Origin: Malaciobacter marinus
GTDB taxonomy: Bacteria; Campylobacterota; Campylobacteria; Campylobacterales; Arcobacteraceae
DNA: 64,000 nt
NCBI RefSeq assembly: GCF_003544855.1
Contig: NZ_CP032101.1
Location: 2,666,001 to 2,730,000, forward strand
Direction: 5' to 3'
The notes below the pieces were generated by a model. The model was given only the letters and a program-made list of their open reading frames with translations. It was not told the origin of the DNA and made no database searches. The position numbers and the translations under genes were made by a program. Numbering within the stretch: position 1 is the first letter of the stretch; each line of letters starts with the position of its first letter. Below, in pieces: positions 44,379-53,572 of this stretch.

Positions 44379-46277
44379 TTATTCAACCTCAGCATCAATT
44401 ACATCATCGTCATCTTTTTTAGCTTTTTTATTTGCTTGTGCGCCACCTGCTTGTCCACCTTGAGCTTGTTGCTCTTTAGCATACATAGCTTCTGCTAATT
44501 TATGACTAACTTCAGTTAAAGCTTTAACTTTCTCTTCAATTTGCTCTTTTGTTGCATTTTCATCTTTTAAAACTTCTTCTAAAGCTGCTGCTGCATCTAC
44601 GATTTTTTGTTTTTCTTCTTCTGATACTGCACTTTCATTCTCTTCTAAAGTTTTTTTAGTTGAATGTAATAAAGAGTCAGCTTGATTTCTAACTTCAATT
44701 ACTTCTTTTCTTTTTGCATCAGCTTCTTTATTTGATTCTGCTTCTTGTACCATTTTTTCAATTTCTTCATCACTTAATCCAGATGAACCAGAGATTGTAA
44801 TTTTATTCTCTTTTCCAGTACCTTTATCTTTAGCACTTACATTTAATACACCATTTGCATCAATGTCAAATGTTACTTCAATTTGAGGCACACCTCTTGG
44901 AGCTGCTGGAATATCTGAAAGTTCAAACATACCTAAAGATTTGTTATCTTTTGCAAACTCTCTTTCACCTTGAGTTACATGAATTGATACTGCTGGTTGG
45001 TTATCTTCTGCTGTACTAAATACTTGAGATTTTTTAACAGGAATAGTTGTACCTTTCTCAATTAATTTAGTCATAACTCCACCTAAAGTTTCAATACCTA
45101 ATGATAAAGGAGTTACATCTAATAATAATACATCTTTTACATCTCCTTTTAATACACCAGCTTGAACAGCAGCACCTTTTGCAACTACTTCATCAGGGTT
45201 AACACCTTTGTTTAAATCTTTTTCAAAGTAATTTTTAACAATTTCATTTGCTTTTGGTAATCTTGTAGAACCACCAACCATGATAATTTCTTGAATTTCA
45301 TTTTTATTTAATCCTGCATCATCTAAAGCAGTTTTAATATGAGATAAAGTTTCATTAATTAAATCTTCTGTCATAGACTCAAATTTAGCTCTTGTTAAAG
45401 ATTTTACTAAGTGAACTGGTCCTGCATTACCCATTGAAATAAATGGTAAGTTAATTTCTGTTGATTCTGCTGAACTTAACTCTTTTTTAGCATTTTCAGC
45501 TGCATCTTTTAATCTTTGTAATGCCATTTTGTCATTTTTAATGTCAAAACCATTTTCATCTTTAAACTCTTTTGCTAACCAATCTATAATTCTATTATCA
45601 AAGTCATCTCCACCTAAGAATGCATTACCATCAGTTGAAAGTACTTCAAATGTTCCATCACCAATTTCAAGAACTGTAACATCAAATGTACCACCACCTA
45701 AATCATATACAAGAACTTTTTCTTCACCTTTTTTATCTAAACCATAAGCTAATGATGCAGCTGTTGGCTCATTGATAATTCTTAGTACATTAAGACCTGC
45801 AATTGTTCCTGCTTCTTGAGTTGCTTTTCTTTGTGCATCATTAAAGTATGCTGGTACTGTAATAACTGCATCAGTTACAGTCGTTCCTAAATACTCTTCT
45901 GCATCAGCTTTTAATTTTCCTAAAATTTTTGCAGAAATTTCTTGAGGAGTATATACTTTATCTCCAATCTCAACTGCTGTTGCGCCATTTCTATTTACAA
46001 TTTTATATCCAACTTTTTCTTGTGCTTCTTTAGCATTTTCTTCTTCCATCATAAGGCCCATGATTCTTTTGATAGAATAAATTGTTTTTTCAGGGTTTGT
46101 AATAGCTTGTCTTTTTGCAGGATCTCCTACTAAAACCTCTCCTTTATCTGTAAATGCTACAATTGATGGTGTTGTATTTTTACCTTCTTTATTTGCAATT
46201 ACTTTCGCTTCTCCACCTTCGTAAACTGCCATACAAGAGTTTGTTGTACCTAAGTCAATTCCAATTACTTTACTCAT
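44379..46277 (-). CDS. dnaK: Molecular chaperone DnaK (Hsp70)
   Basis: ATP-dependent chaperone, 632 aa. Nucleotide-binding domain with [14 protein letters not shown] at the N-terminus, [13 protein letters not shown] and [12 protein letters not shown]; substrate domain with [20 protein letters not shown]-type linker ([13 protein letters not shown]); acidic tail with [11 protein letters not shown]. It is last in hrcA-grpE-dnaK, each gene separated by short gaps; dnaJ is not adjacent, as in other Campylobacterota. Regulated by the CIRCE-type element upstream of hrcA. Confidence 0.98.
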   Translation of the reverse strand: MSKVIGIDLGTTNSCMAVYEGGEAKVIANKEGKNTTPSIVAFTDKGEVLVGDPAKRQAITNPEKTIYSIKRIMGLMMEEENAKEAQEKVGYKIVNRNGATAVEIGDKVYTPQEISAKILGKLKADAEEYLGTTVTDAVITVPAYFNDAQRKATQEAGTIAGLNVLRIINEPTAASLAYGLDKKGEEKVLVYDLGGGTFDVTVLEIGDGTFEVLSTDGNAFLGGDDFDNRIIDWLAKEFKDENGFDIKNDKMALQRLKDAAENAKKELSSAESTEINLPFISMGNAGPVHLVKSLTRAKFESMTEDLINETLSHIKTALDDAGLNKNEIQEIIMVGGSTRLPKANEIVKNYFEKDLNKGVNPDEVVAKGAAVQAGVLKGDVKDVLLLDVTPLSLGIETLGGVMTKLIEKGTTIPVKKSQVFSTAEDNQPAVSIHVTQGEREFAKDNKSLGMFELSDIPAAPRGVPQIEVTFDIDANGVLNVSAKDKGTGKENKITISGSSGLSDEEIEKMVQEAESNKEADAKRKEVIEVRNQADSLLHSTKKTLEENESAVSEEEKQKIVDAAAALEEVLKDENATKEQIEEKVKALTEVSHKLAEAMYAKEQQAQGGQAGGAQANKKAKKDDDDVIDAEVE

Positions 46278-46358
46278 TTTATTTCCTTATCAAGTTTAAT
46301 TTTATTTTTAATAATTTTTCTAATTTATTTAGTTTTATGACATTTCGGTCAAACTTAT

Positions 46359-46931
46359 CTATTTTTTACAAATAGAAACCATTGAAGGTCTTAGTAATCT
46401 CTCTTTATACTTATAACCTTTTTGTAGTTGTTGAACTATTTGTCCATCTTCATGTTCAGAACTATCAACTTGCATTACTGCATCATGGAAATTTGGATCA
46501 AACTCTCCACTTGTATCAATAACACTAATTTCATGTTTTTCAAAAACTGTATAGAAGTTTTTGATTGTTAATTCAACACCTTCTTTTAATTTTTTAAGTA
46601 ACTCTTCTGCTTTTAAATCACTTGCAGACTCTTCTGCTGCTAATGCCATTTCTAAAGTATCAATTGGTGTTAATAAATCTTTTGCAAATTTTTCACTTGC
46701 ATAATCAATTGCTTGATACTTCTCTTTTTCTAATCGTTTTTTTATATTTTCAAAATCTGCATGAACTCTTAAGTACTTATCTTCTGCTTCTTTTAACTTC
46801 TCTTCAAGTTCAGCTTTTACACTTTCTACAGTCTCTTCTTTAACCTCACTAGTAGCATTGTCTTCACAAGTTTGTTCTTCTTGATTCTCTACCACTTCTT
46901 GTTGTATTTCTTCTTTTTTTTCTTCGCTCAA
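46359..46931 (-). CDS. grpE: Nucleotide exchange factor GrpE
   Basis: DnaK co-chaperone of 190 aa. Acidic N-terminal region (about 1-40), long coiled coil (about 30-75; [18 protein letters not shown]), then the C-terminal beta domain with [14 protein letters not shown] and [16 protein letters not shown]. Start TTG, six bases after AGGAG. Second gene of the hrcA operon, nine bp after hrcA. Confidence 0.97.
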   Translation of the reverse strand: MSEEKKEEIQQEVVENQEEQTCEDNATSEVKEETVESVKAELEEKLKEAEDKYLRVHADFENIKKRLEKEKYQAIDYASEKFAKDLLTPIDTLEMALAAEESASDLKAEELLKKLKEGVELTIKNFYTVFEKHEISVIDTSGEFDPNFHDAVMQVDSSEHEDGQIVQQLQKGYKYKERLLRPSMVSICKK

Positions 46932-46940
46932 TTTTTACTC

Positions 46941-47732
46941 CTAAGACATACTAATTTGATTATAAAAATATTCATAATCTTTTGATAATTCGCCAACTAT
47001 TAGCATTTTAGAATTATATCCTTTGATATTACACTCATGACAAATTGCAGTGTAACCAATTGGCAACAACTCTTCAAAATATAATCCTTCTTCACATCTA
47101 TCTATAACTTCTCCATTTAAAAATGAATTAATAATAGTCTCATCAAAGTCATAACTAAGAGCTAATCTTAAAAACTCTTTTGTATTGTAAATTGAAAGAT
47201 CTCTTTTTTTCACAAATTGTGAAATTTGTTCATAAAGTTCATAAGCACCTACATCTTTTGAAATTTTTATTATATGATTGATTTCTAAACCAATCATATC
47301 TTGTAAAAATCTGTAAAGTGCTGATGAGAACTTAATTGTAATTGGAAAATTATCAAATTCTAAAATCATATATTTATCTTGAATATTAATAATATTTACC
47401 AATTTATCATTTTTAAGTTCTTTTATAAACACAGTAATACCAATATTTTGAGCCAAATACTCAATAGTTCTTAAATCAACAAAAGATAGTTTAAAATTTA
47501 ATTTGCTATACCAATATTGCTTTAAAGCTTCTGTAGTTGGAGTTCTTCCACTACTTGCATGTGCTTGAGCTAAATAACCCTCATCACCTAACTTTTTAAA
47601 GTAACCTCTAATAGTAGCAGGTGAGTAAGCAATATCATACATTGATTTTAACTGACTAGAACCAATAGGTTCACAGTGTTCAATATATGCTTTGATAATA
47701 GACTGTAATAAAAACTCTTTTTTATCAATCAT
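46941..47732 (-). CDS. hrcA: Heat-shock repressor HrcA
   Basis: Repressor of 263 aa; bacterial HrcA is usually about 340, but Campylobacterota forms are shorter. The N-terminal winged helix is clear: LLQSIIKAYIEHCEPIGSSQ (about 7-26) and SPATIRGYFKKLGDEGYL (about 36-53), followed by HASSGRTPT. The C-terminal part is divergent and holds a CHEC pair. It should bind the CIRCE element just upstream of its own gene and depend on chaperones for activity. ATG without a strong ribosome site. Confidence 0.93.
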   Translation of the reverse strand: MIDKKEFLLQSIIKAYIEHCEPIGSSQLKSMYDIAYSPATIRGYFKKLGDEGYLAQAHASSGRTPTTEALKQYWYSKLNFKLSFVDLRTIEYLAQNIGITVFIKELKNDKLVNIINIQDKYMILEFDNFPITIKFSSALYRFLQDMIGLEINHIIKISKDVGAYELYEQISQFVKKRDLSIYNTKEFLRLALSYDFDETIINSFLNGEVIDRCEEGLYFEELLPIGYTAICHECNIKGYNSKMLIVGELSKDYEYFYNQISMS

Positions 47733-47753
47733 TAAAAACCAATCTTTTGAATT

Positions 47754-47780
47754 TTAGCACTCATTATCTTGAACTGCTAA
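47754..47780. promoter_or_regulatory. CIRCE-like operator, degenerate right arm
   Basis: TTAGCACTC-N9-AACTGCTAA; the consensus is TTAGCACTC-N9-GAGTGCTAA, so one arm is perfect and the other has two mismatches. It overlaps the expected transcription start of the hrcA promoter, 22 bases or more before the hrcA ATG. Confidence 0.8.
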
Positions 47781-47783
47781 AGT

Positions 47784-47813
47784 ATTATAACTTATTGAGT
47801 GTATATTTGTCAA
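47784..47813 (-). promoter_or_regulatory. Consensus promoter of hrcA-grpE-dnaK
   Basis: Minus strand: TTGACA (47813-47808), 18-base spacer, TATAAT (47789-47784). The start point would fall within the CIRCE-like element, which explains repression by HrcA. Confidence 0.8.
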
Positions 47814-48026
47814 GTACTTTTTGAGTCTTTTTTTATAAAAGTTTTTAAATACCTATTTTTACCTTTTATACAAAATATATTTCATCTTTTCTTTTCTATT
47901 TATATAATATTTACTTATATATTTTTATAAATAATTACTTATATTTATTAATTAAAATATCTTTCAAAACCTTTATATAATAATAGTTTTGATAAAATTC
48001 TTAAAAATTAATTATAAGGAAAATTT

Positions 48027-48404
48027 ATGAAATACCAAGTTAGCACTTCTAAGACTTTAGAAGAGACTTATGATGCACTTCAAAAATCTATCAGTGAAAA
48101 TAAATTTGGACTTCAACATACTCATAATGTACATGAAAAACTTAAAGCCAAAGAGGTTGAACTTGGAAGAAGATGTCTTATTTTAGATATTTGCCAACCA
48201 CATATTGCTAAAGAAATTTTAGATATTGATCCAAGTGTTAGTTCAATCTTACCATGTAGCATCTCTATATATGAAGATGAAGGGAAAACAAATATATGTG
48301 TTGTTAAGCCATCATTCATATTTCCTCAACTAAATAAAGATTTAAAAGAAGTAATGCAAAGAGTAGAAAAAACTATTTTCAAAATAATAGATGAAGCTGC
48401 TTAA
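48027..48404 (+). CDS. DUF302 domain protein
   Basis: Cytoplasmic protein of 125 aa. The pattern SKTLEETYDALQKSISENKFGLQHTHN at the N-terminus (residues about 7-33), LDICQPHIAKEIL (about 53-65) and LPCSISIYEDEGKTNICVV (about 75-93) matches DUF302 (PF03625), a small fold of unknown function often linked to redox or sulfur metabolism. ATG with AAGGAAAA upstream. The stop overlaps the convergent helicase stop by 4 bp. The 294-bp gap upstream holds the hrcA promoter and otherwise only A/T-rich sequence. Confidence 0.85.
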   Translation: MKYQVSTSKTLEETYDALQKSISENKFGLQHTHNVHEKLKAKEVELGRRCLILDICQPHIAKEILDIDPSVSSILPCSISIYEDEGKTNICVVKPSFIFPQLNKDLKEVMQRVEKTIFKIIDEAA

Positions 48405-51160
48405 ACACTTAGTGTAAACTCATCATATAAATACTTAGGAAGTTTCTTTTCTAACTTTAAAGTTAAGTTGATGGGTTTTTCACCCTCAAATTTAATAGTA
48501 TTTGCTAAGCCTAAATATATAAAGTTTTGAGTCTTCTTATCAACTGTTATATATTTTCTTACAAAAATATGAAGTTTAACTTTATGCTTGATATTTTCTA
48601 TTAATTTTTCTCCATCACCTTTGTTAATAGTTGCATTTGGTTTTGTTTGCCAAGAAAAAGTATCATTTGTAAAAAATACATTACTATACCTTCTACTTTT
48701 TATTGCATTTTGTTTATCTAAGTTTATAAATAAAAAATAATCATTCTTATGCTTTAACTGACCACTTCCTCTAAAAGAGCTATGAATCTTATCTAAGCTA
48801 CAAAGTAATGCTATATTTTTCATATTATACTTTTCATATAGTTTTAAAAATGGTAAACCATAATAAACTCTTTCAAACTCTTTTTCATACAATAAAACTC
48901 CATACTCTAAACTACTTTTTATAAGCTCTTTTTGCTTTTTTATTTCTAAGCATTTTTTAAAAACTTGAGTAACTTTTAAAACTTCATCTTCTAAATATAC
49001 AACTTTTTCATATCTTTTTATTTGTGCGCTATCAAAAAACTCTTGATTTAAATATCTAAAACTATGTTTTACTGTTTGTAAATCAACTTTTTCTTGATAC
49101 TTTAAAACTTCATTTTGTGCAGTTTTTAAATCAATATAATCATGATTTAAAAGATACTTTAATATTGCAAACTCATGAACTCTTTTTAGTTTTATATGAG
49201 AATCAATAAATCTAATAATCTTTAAAAAACTCAATGAAAATTCATTTTCTTGTTTTTGTACTTTTAATACAAATTCAATATAAGATTTACTCTCATCAAT
49301 AAAATCTTTAGGATTAAGTGTTGTTTCATAAGCTATAAAATCAATAAGAGTTGGAACTTTTTTAATATCATTTTTAAACTCAATAAACTGCTGTTTTAAA
49401 TATCTAAAACTATTAAAGTTCTCTTCATCAAGTTGTTTTAAAACTCTTTTTTTTGAGATTTCATCCATATATATAAATGTATTATTAGATATTGTTGCAA
49501 AGCTATTATTTAAAGCAAGTTTTATACTATCTTTATCAATTGCTTTATTTCCTAAAAGTGCAAAGGCTATTAAATAAGCTCTATTGTGATTTCCAATAAA
49601 ATCTAATACTGTTAAATACTCTTTATCTTGTGTTTTTCTAAGACCACGTCCAAGTTGTTGAATAAATACTGTTGATGAGCTTGTAGGTCTTAACATCAAA
49701 ATAGTATTAACTTTTGGTATATCAACTCCTTCATTAAAAATGTCTACACTAAAAATAACTTCTAAACTCTCATCTTCATTTTCAAGTTGTTCAATGGTTA
49801 ATTCTCTTTTTTCAACACAATCGCTTCCAAAAAGAGTAGTTGAATATATACCTGCTTTATTAAACTCATCATTCATATATTTTGCATGCTCTTTATTTAC
49901 ACAAAAAGCTAAAGCTTTTCTTTTTTTATTATCATGAGCATAAAATTTCATTTTTTCAATTATAAATTCAACTCTTTTATTTACACTTAATAGTTTTGCT
50001 AACTTTGAAAGATCATCTAAGTTTGTATTTTCATAATCTATTACAATATCACTTATTCCAAAATAGTGAAAAGGTGCAATTAGTTTCTGTTCTAATGCCT
50101 CATTTAATCTTAAATCAATTGCAACATTATCATCAAAAACTTCATAAATATTTTGTTTATCACTTCTATTTGGAGTTGCCGTTAAGCCTAAAGTAAATTT
50201 AGAATTAAAATATAAAAAAACTTTTTGAAAAGATTCACTTGCTATATGATGAGCTTCATCATAAATAATATAATCAAACTCATCTTTTTTAAAAAGTTTT
50301 AAATTTTTACTTATTGTTTGAATAGTAGCAAAAATATAATCATTATCAAGCTCTTTTTTATTTCCTGTAAAAAATCCAAAACTTTTTGATTTTATAATTT
50401 TTTCAAAACTAAATTTTGATGAAATCAAAATATTTTCCCTATGAGCTAAAAATAAAACCTTTTTAGCTTCAAACTCTTTTACATCAAAAGCACTAAGATA
50501 TGTTTTGCCTGTTCCTGTTGCACAAATTGCTATTGCTTTTTTTTGATTGTTTTTTCTTAAATCTTTTAAGTTTTTAAGAGCATGAATTTGCATACTATTG
50601 GCTTTTATCTTTTTTTCAAAAATAAATTTTTTATCTACTTTTACAAATTTCTGCTTTAAAAATTTTTCATATGAATTTAAAAAATCTTCATCTACATAAT
50701 ATGCTTGCTTAAATAAAGAATCAAACTCATTTAAAACATCAAGAGTAAAACTATCTTGTTTTTTACTTCCTATTTTTAAATTCCACTCTACATTTGATTT
50801 AAATGCACTTGCAGTTATATTTGAAGAGCCTACAACTATTTTATAATCTTCTTCATACTCAAAAATATAAGCTTTACTATGAAACCCCACATCACTACTA
50901 TCAAAGACTTTTAATTGTATATTAGTAAACTCTTGAAGTTTTTTAAGTGCTTTTACTTCTGTAAAATTTAAATATGTTGATGTTAAAACTTTTCCTTTAA
51001 CTGCTTTTTGTTCACACTTTTTTAAACTATCAAGTAAAAGTTGTAATCCACTATAATTTATAAAAGCTACATTAATATAAAAACTTTTACAAGAGTTAAA
51101 AAGAGTTGTTAAACAGTTATAAAAATTATCTGTTTTATTATTTACAATAAGTTTATTCAT
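48401..51160 (-). CDS. PLD-domain superfamily II helicase (DUF3427-type C-terminus)
   Basis: Protein of 919 aa. The N-terminal phospholipase-D-like domain has one HxK motif (FHSKAYIF, His about 94) with GSSN (about 111). A helicase core follows: ATGTGKT (about 214-220), DEAHH (about 301), TATP (about 328) and QLGRGLRK (motif VI, about 499-506). The long C-terminal part contains RGSGQLKHKNDYFLFINL, similar to DUF3427 proteins. Such proteins occur as stand-alone genes and in restriction or phage-defence contexts; here the neighbours are a DUF302 gene and an MFS gene, so no system is implied. The second PLD motif is not evident, so the domain may dimerise or be inactive. Confidence 0.85.
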   Translation of the reverse strand: MNKLIVNNKTDNFYNCLTTLFNSCKSFYINVAFINYSGLQLLLDSLKKCEQKAVKGKVLTSTYLNFTEVKALKKLQEFTNIQLKVFDSSDVGFHSKAYIFEYEEDYKIVVGSSNITASAFKSNVEWNLKIGSKKQDSFTLDVLNEFDSLFKQAYYVDEDFLNSYEKFLKQKFVKVDKKFIFEKKIKANSMQIHALKNLKDLRKNNQKKAIAICATGTGKTYLSAFDVKEFEAKKVLFLAHRENILISSKFSFEKIIKSKSFGFFTGNKKELDNDYIFATIQTISKNLKLFKKDEFDYIIYDEAHHIASESFQKVFLYFNSKFTLGLTATPNRSDKQNIYEVFDDNVAIDLRLNEALEQKLIAPFHYFGISDIVIDYENTNLDDLSKLAKLLSVNKRVEFIIEKMKFYAHDNKKRKALAFCVNKEHAKYMNDEFNKAGIYSTTLFGSDCVEKRELTIEQLENEDESLEVIFSVDIFNEGVDIPKVNTILMLRPTSSSTVFIQQLGRGLRKTQDKEYLTVLDFIGNHNRAYLIAFALLGNKAIDKDSIKLALNNSFATISNNTFIYMDEISKKRVLKQLDEENFNSFRYLKQQFIEFKNDIKKVPTLIDFIAYETTLNPKDFIDESKSYIEFVLKVQKQENEFSLSFLKIIRFIDSHIKLKRVHEFAILKYLLNHDYIDLKTAQNEVLKYQEKVDLQTVKHSFRYLNQEFFDSAQIKRYEKVVYLEDEVLKVTQVFKKCLEIKKQKELIKSSLEYGVLLYEKEFERVYYGLPFLKLYEKYNMKNIALLCSLDKIHSSFRGSGQLKHKNDYFLFINLDKQNAIKSRRYSNVFFTNDTFSWQTKPNATINKGDGEKLIENIKHKVKLHIFVRKYITVDKKTQNFIYLGLANTIKFEGEKPINLTLKLEKKLPKYLYDEFTLSV

Positions 51161-51164
51161 CTAT

Positions 51165-52301
51165 TTAAAAATCATCTTTATAAATAAAAAACAGACTATA
51201 AATAAGAATTAGTACACTAATAAATAAAATAATTGTAAAATTCCATCCAACTAATTGATAAAACATTGCAGGAACTACAGAACCCACTGCTCCACCAATA
51301 TAATAAAAAGTCAAGTACATACCAGAAGTTAAAGATTTTTGTGACTCTTTTATTGAGTTTGCAATTCCTGTGCTTACACTATGAATAGTAAACATTCCTA
51401 TACAAAAAATAAATAACATAAAAAAGACAAAAATCATATTATCACTAAAAAAAGAAAAGTTAACTAATGTAAAAATTAAAGCTCCAACAAGTATGGTATT
51501 TGATTCATTTTTTAAAATTTTGATAATTTTTTTTGATAATAATGAGACAACAATACCCATTCCATAACCTAAATAGAGTAATCCAATTTGAGATTCTGTT
51601 GCATTTGGAATTAACTCTTTCATTCTAAATGGCAAAATATTAAGTAGTCCTGCAAATACAAAAAAAGTTGTAAACATCAAGGAATAAATTAAAACGAACC
51701 TTCTATCTTTTAAAATTTCTACTACATCACTTAATTTTGCTTTAGTAAGATTAGTATCTCCTTCAAAAGATAATTTTCTTATAAAAAATAGTGCAAAAAA
51801 TAGTGCAATAGATAAAGACATAAATACAGCTCTCCATCCAAACTCTGTTGCAATAAATCCTGATACTACACGCCCTACCATTCCACCAAATACAGTTGCT
51901 GCAACATAAATTGCCATATTATACTTCACATTTTTTTTATCACTATTTGCTAAAATACTCATACAAGAAGTTATTATAGCTGGAATTACAAGTGATTCTA
52001 TAACTCTAATTGTCAAAAACATTTCATAACTATTTGAGTAAGATAAAATAAAATTTGTTACAAGTAGTATCACTGAAGCAATAAAAAGCATTTTTTTAGG
52101 ACATATTGATTCTAAAACATATCCATAAATAATAGGTGCAATTGCAAGTGAGAACATAATTACAGCAGTAAATTGTGATGCTTGTATCATATTAATATCA
52201 AACTCTTTAGCTAGCAAAGGCTGTAATGGCTGGGTTGCATACATAATGGAGAATACTACTAAAATTACATATATAATTATCATAAGTTGTTGATTTTTCA
52301 T
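51165..52301 (-). CDS. Major facilitator superfamily transporter
   Basis: Membrane carrier of 378 aa with 12 predicted helices. MYATQPLQPLLAKEFDIN near the N-terminus and YVAATVFGGMVGRVVSGFIA are like the YnfM/arabinose-efflux group of MFS proteins. The substrate is unknown. It precedes the helicase gene by four bases on the same strand, so the two may be co-transcribed. ATG at 52301. Confidence 0.88.
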   Translation of the reverse strand: MKNQQLMIIIYVILVVFSIMYATQPLQPLLAKEFDINMIQASQFTAVIMFSLAIAPIIYGYVLESICPKKMLFIASVILLVTNFILSYSNSYEMFLTIRVIESLVIPAIITSCMSILANSDKKNVKYNMAIYVAATVFGGMVGRVVSGFIATEFGWRAVFMSLSIALFFALFFIRKLSFEGDTNLTKAKLSDVVEILKDRRFVLIYSLMFTTFFVFAGLLNILPFRMKELIPNATESQIGLLYLGYGMGIVVSLLSKKIIKILKNESNTILVGALIFTLVNFSFFSDNMIFVFFMLFIFCIGMFTIHSVSTGIANSIKESQKSLTSGMYLTFYYIGGAVGSVVPAMFYQLVGWNFTIILFISVLILIYSLFFIYKDDF

Positions 52302-52374
52302 TTTTAGATTATACCATAAGTAAAAATTTTATTTAAGTTTGCATAAATTTTACATATGTTACATTTTTATAATT

Positions 52375-52455
52375 ATTGCAACTATTGTGCAATTAATATA
52401 CAATTTTAATACTATTATTTATCATAAATATATTATAATACATTTATGATATAAT
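52375..52455 (+). promoter_or_regulatory. Promoter and candidate operators of the TAXI-TRAP genes
   Basis: Two inverted repeats: ATTGCA-N7-TGCAAT (52375-52393) and ATCATAAAT-N12-ATTTATGAT (52421-52450). The second ends on the first base of a perfect -10 TATAAT (52450-52455), a position from which a bound protein would block RNA polymerase. The transcript would begin near 52462, about 48 bases before the start codon. Confidence 0.55.
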
Positions 52456-52509
52456 AATTGTGTTGTGATTATGTCATTGCAAACATACAAAAATCAAAAA
52501 GGAGAACAT

Positions 52510-53457
52510 ATGAAGAAGCTTGCTACAGCTGCTTTAGTAGGAGCATTAACTCTTCCAGCATTTGCTGCTGAGTTTATTACAATTGGTACAGGTGGAGTTA
52601 CTGGAACTTATTACCCAACAGGTGGTGCTATTTGTAGACTTGTAAATCAATACAAAAAAGAGACTAAAATTAGATGTTCAGTAGAATCAACAGGTGGTTC
52701 AGTTTACAATGTAAACACTATTAAAAATGGTGAACTAGATTTTGGTATTGTGCAATCTGACGTTGTTTATCAAGCATCAAAAGGTACAGGAAGATATCAA
52801 GGTGATGCAGTTAAAAAATTAAAGTCAGTAATGGCAATTTATCCTGAATTATTAACTTTAGTATCAAGAAAAGATGCAAACATAAACTCTTTAGCAGATG
52901 TTAAAGGAAAAAGAATTAACTTAGGTAATCCAGGTTCTGGAAATGAAGCTACTGCTTTAAACTTATTTAAAGTAAGTGGAATCAAAAAATCTGATTTAGC
53001 GTTTGCTGGTGCTTTAAAAGCTTCTGAAATGCCTGATGCATTAAGAGATAACAAAATTGATGGTTATTTTTATATGGTTGGACATCCAACAGCTAATATT
53101 AAAGATGCTTCAAATTCTGTTGATGTAAAAATTGTTCCTTTAGAGGGAAATAATGTTGATAAATTAATCAAAGAAAATCCTTATTTTGCAAAAGCAGATG
53201 TTCCTGGTGGAATTTATAAGGGTAACCCAGATGGGACTCCTACATTTGGTGTAAAAGCGGTACTTGTAACTAGTGATGACGTAAGTGAAAAAGCTGTATA
53301 TACAGTAGTTAAAGCAATTTTAGAAAATTTCGAAAAATTCAAAAAACTACATCCTGCATATGCAAATATTACAAAAAAATCATTACTTGATGGTTTAAGT
53401 GCTCCTTTACATGAAGGTGCTAAAAAATACTTCAAAGAAGCAGGTATTTTACAATAA
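52510..53457 (+). CDS. TAXI-family TRAP transporter substrate-binding protein
   Basis: Periplasmic protein of 315 aa from the ATG at 52510 (AAAAAGGAGAACAT upstream); an earlier in-frame ATG at 52465 lies before this ribosome site and is rejected. Signal peptide 1-19 (ATAALVGALTLPAFAAE). ITIGTGGVTGTYYPTGGAICRL-type N-terminus (GTGGVTGTYYPTGGAIC) and VKGKRINLGNPGSGNEATA are hallmarks of TAXI binding proteins. It delivers a substrate, often a dicarboxylate or glutamate-like acid, to the fused permease downstream. The substrate is not known. Confidence 0.94.
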   Translation: MKKLATAALVGALTLPAFAAEFITIGTGGVTGTYYPTGGAICRLVNQYKKETKIRCSVESTGGSVYNVNTIKNGELDFGIVQSDVVYQASKGTGRYQGDAVKKLKSVMAIYPELLTLVSRKDANINSLADVKGKRINLGNPGSGNEATALNLFKVSGIKKSDLAFAGALKASEMPDALRDNKIDGYFYMVGHPTANIKDASNSVDVKIVPLEGNNVDKLIKENPYFAKADVPGGIYKGNPDGTPTFGVKAVLVTSDDVSEKAVYTVVKAILENFEKFKKLHPAYANITKKSLLDGLSAPLHEGAKKYFKEAGILQ

Positions 53458-53460
53458 AGT

Positions 53461-53485
53461 TTTCGAAAGCATTATGCTTTCGAAA
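53461..53485 (+). terminator. Intercistronic hairpin between binding protein and permease
   Basis: Perfect 11-base arms TTTCGAAAGCA / TGCTTTCGAAA with loop TTA, three bases after the stop codon and 87 bp before the permease. There is no following T-run. It probably stabilises the abundant binding-protein message or attenuates read-through, as expected when binding protein is needed in excess. Confidence 0.65.
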
Positions 53486-53572
53486 CAATATTGTCATATT
53501 TCATTTAATTCACATTTTTGTTTATTTTTACATGAAGTATGGCAATAACTCTAATTTACTTAAGGTATTACT

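Noticed and set aside
48401-51160. Region considered as a phage-defence island
   Set aside because: Only one candidate gene; neighbours are DUF302 and MFS genes and base composition is unchanged.
53461-53485. Hairpin considered as an attachment site or mobile-element end
   Set aside because: It is a single perfect stem between two genes of one operon; no integrase, duplication or second copy is present.
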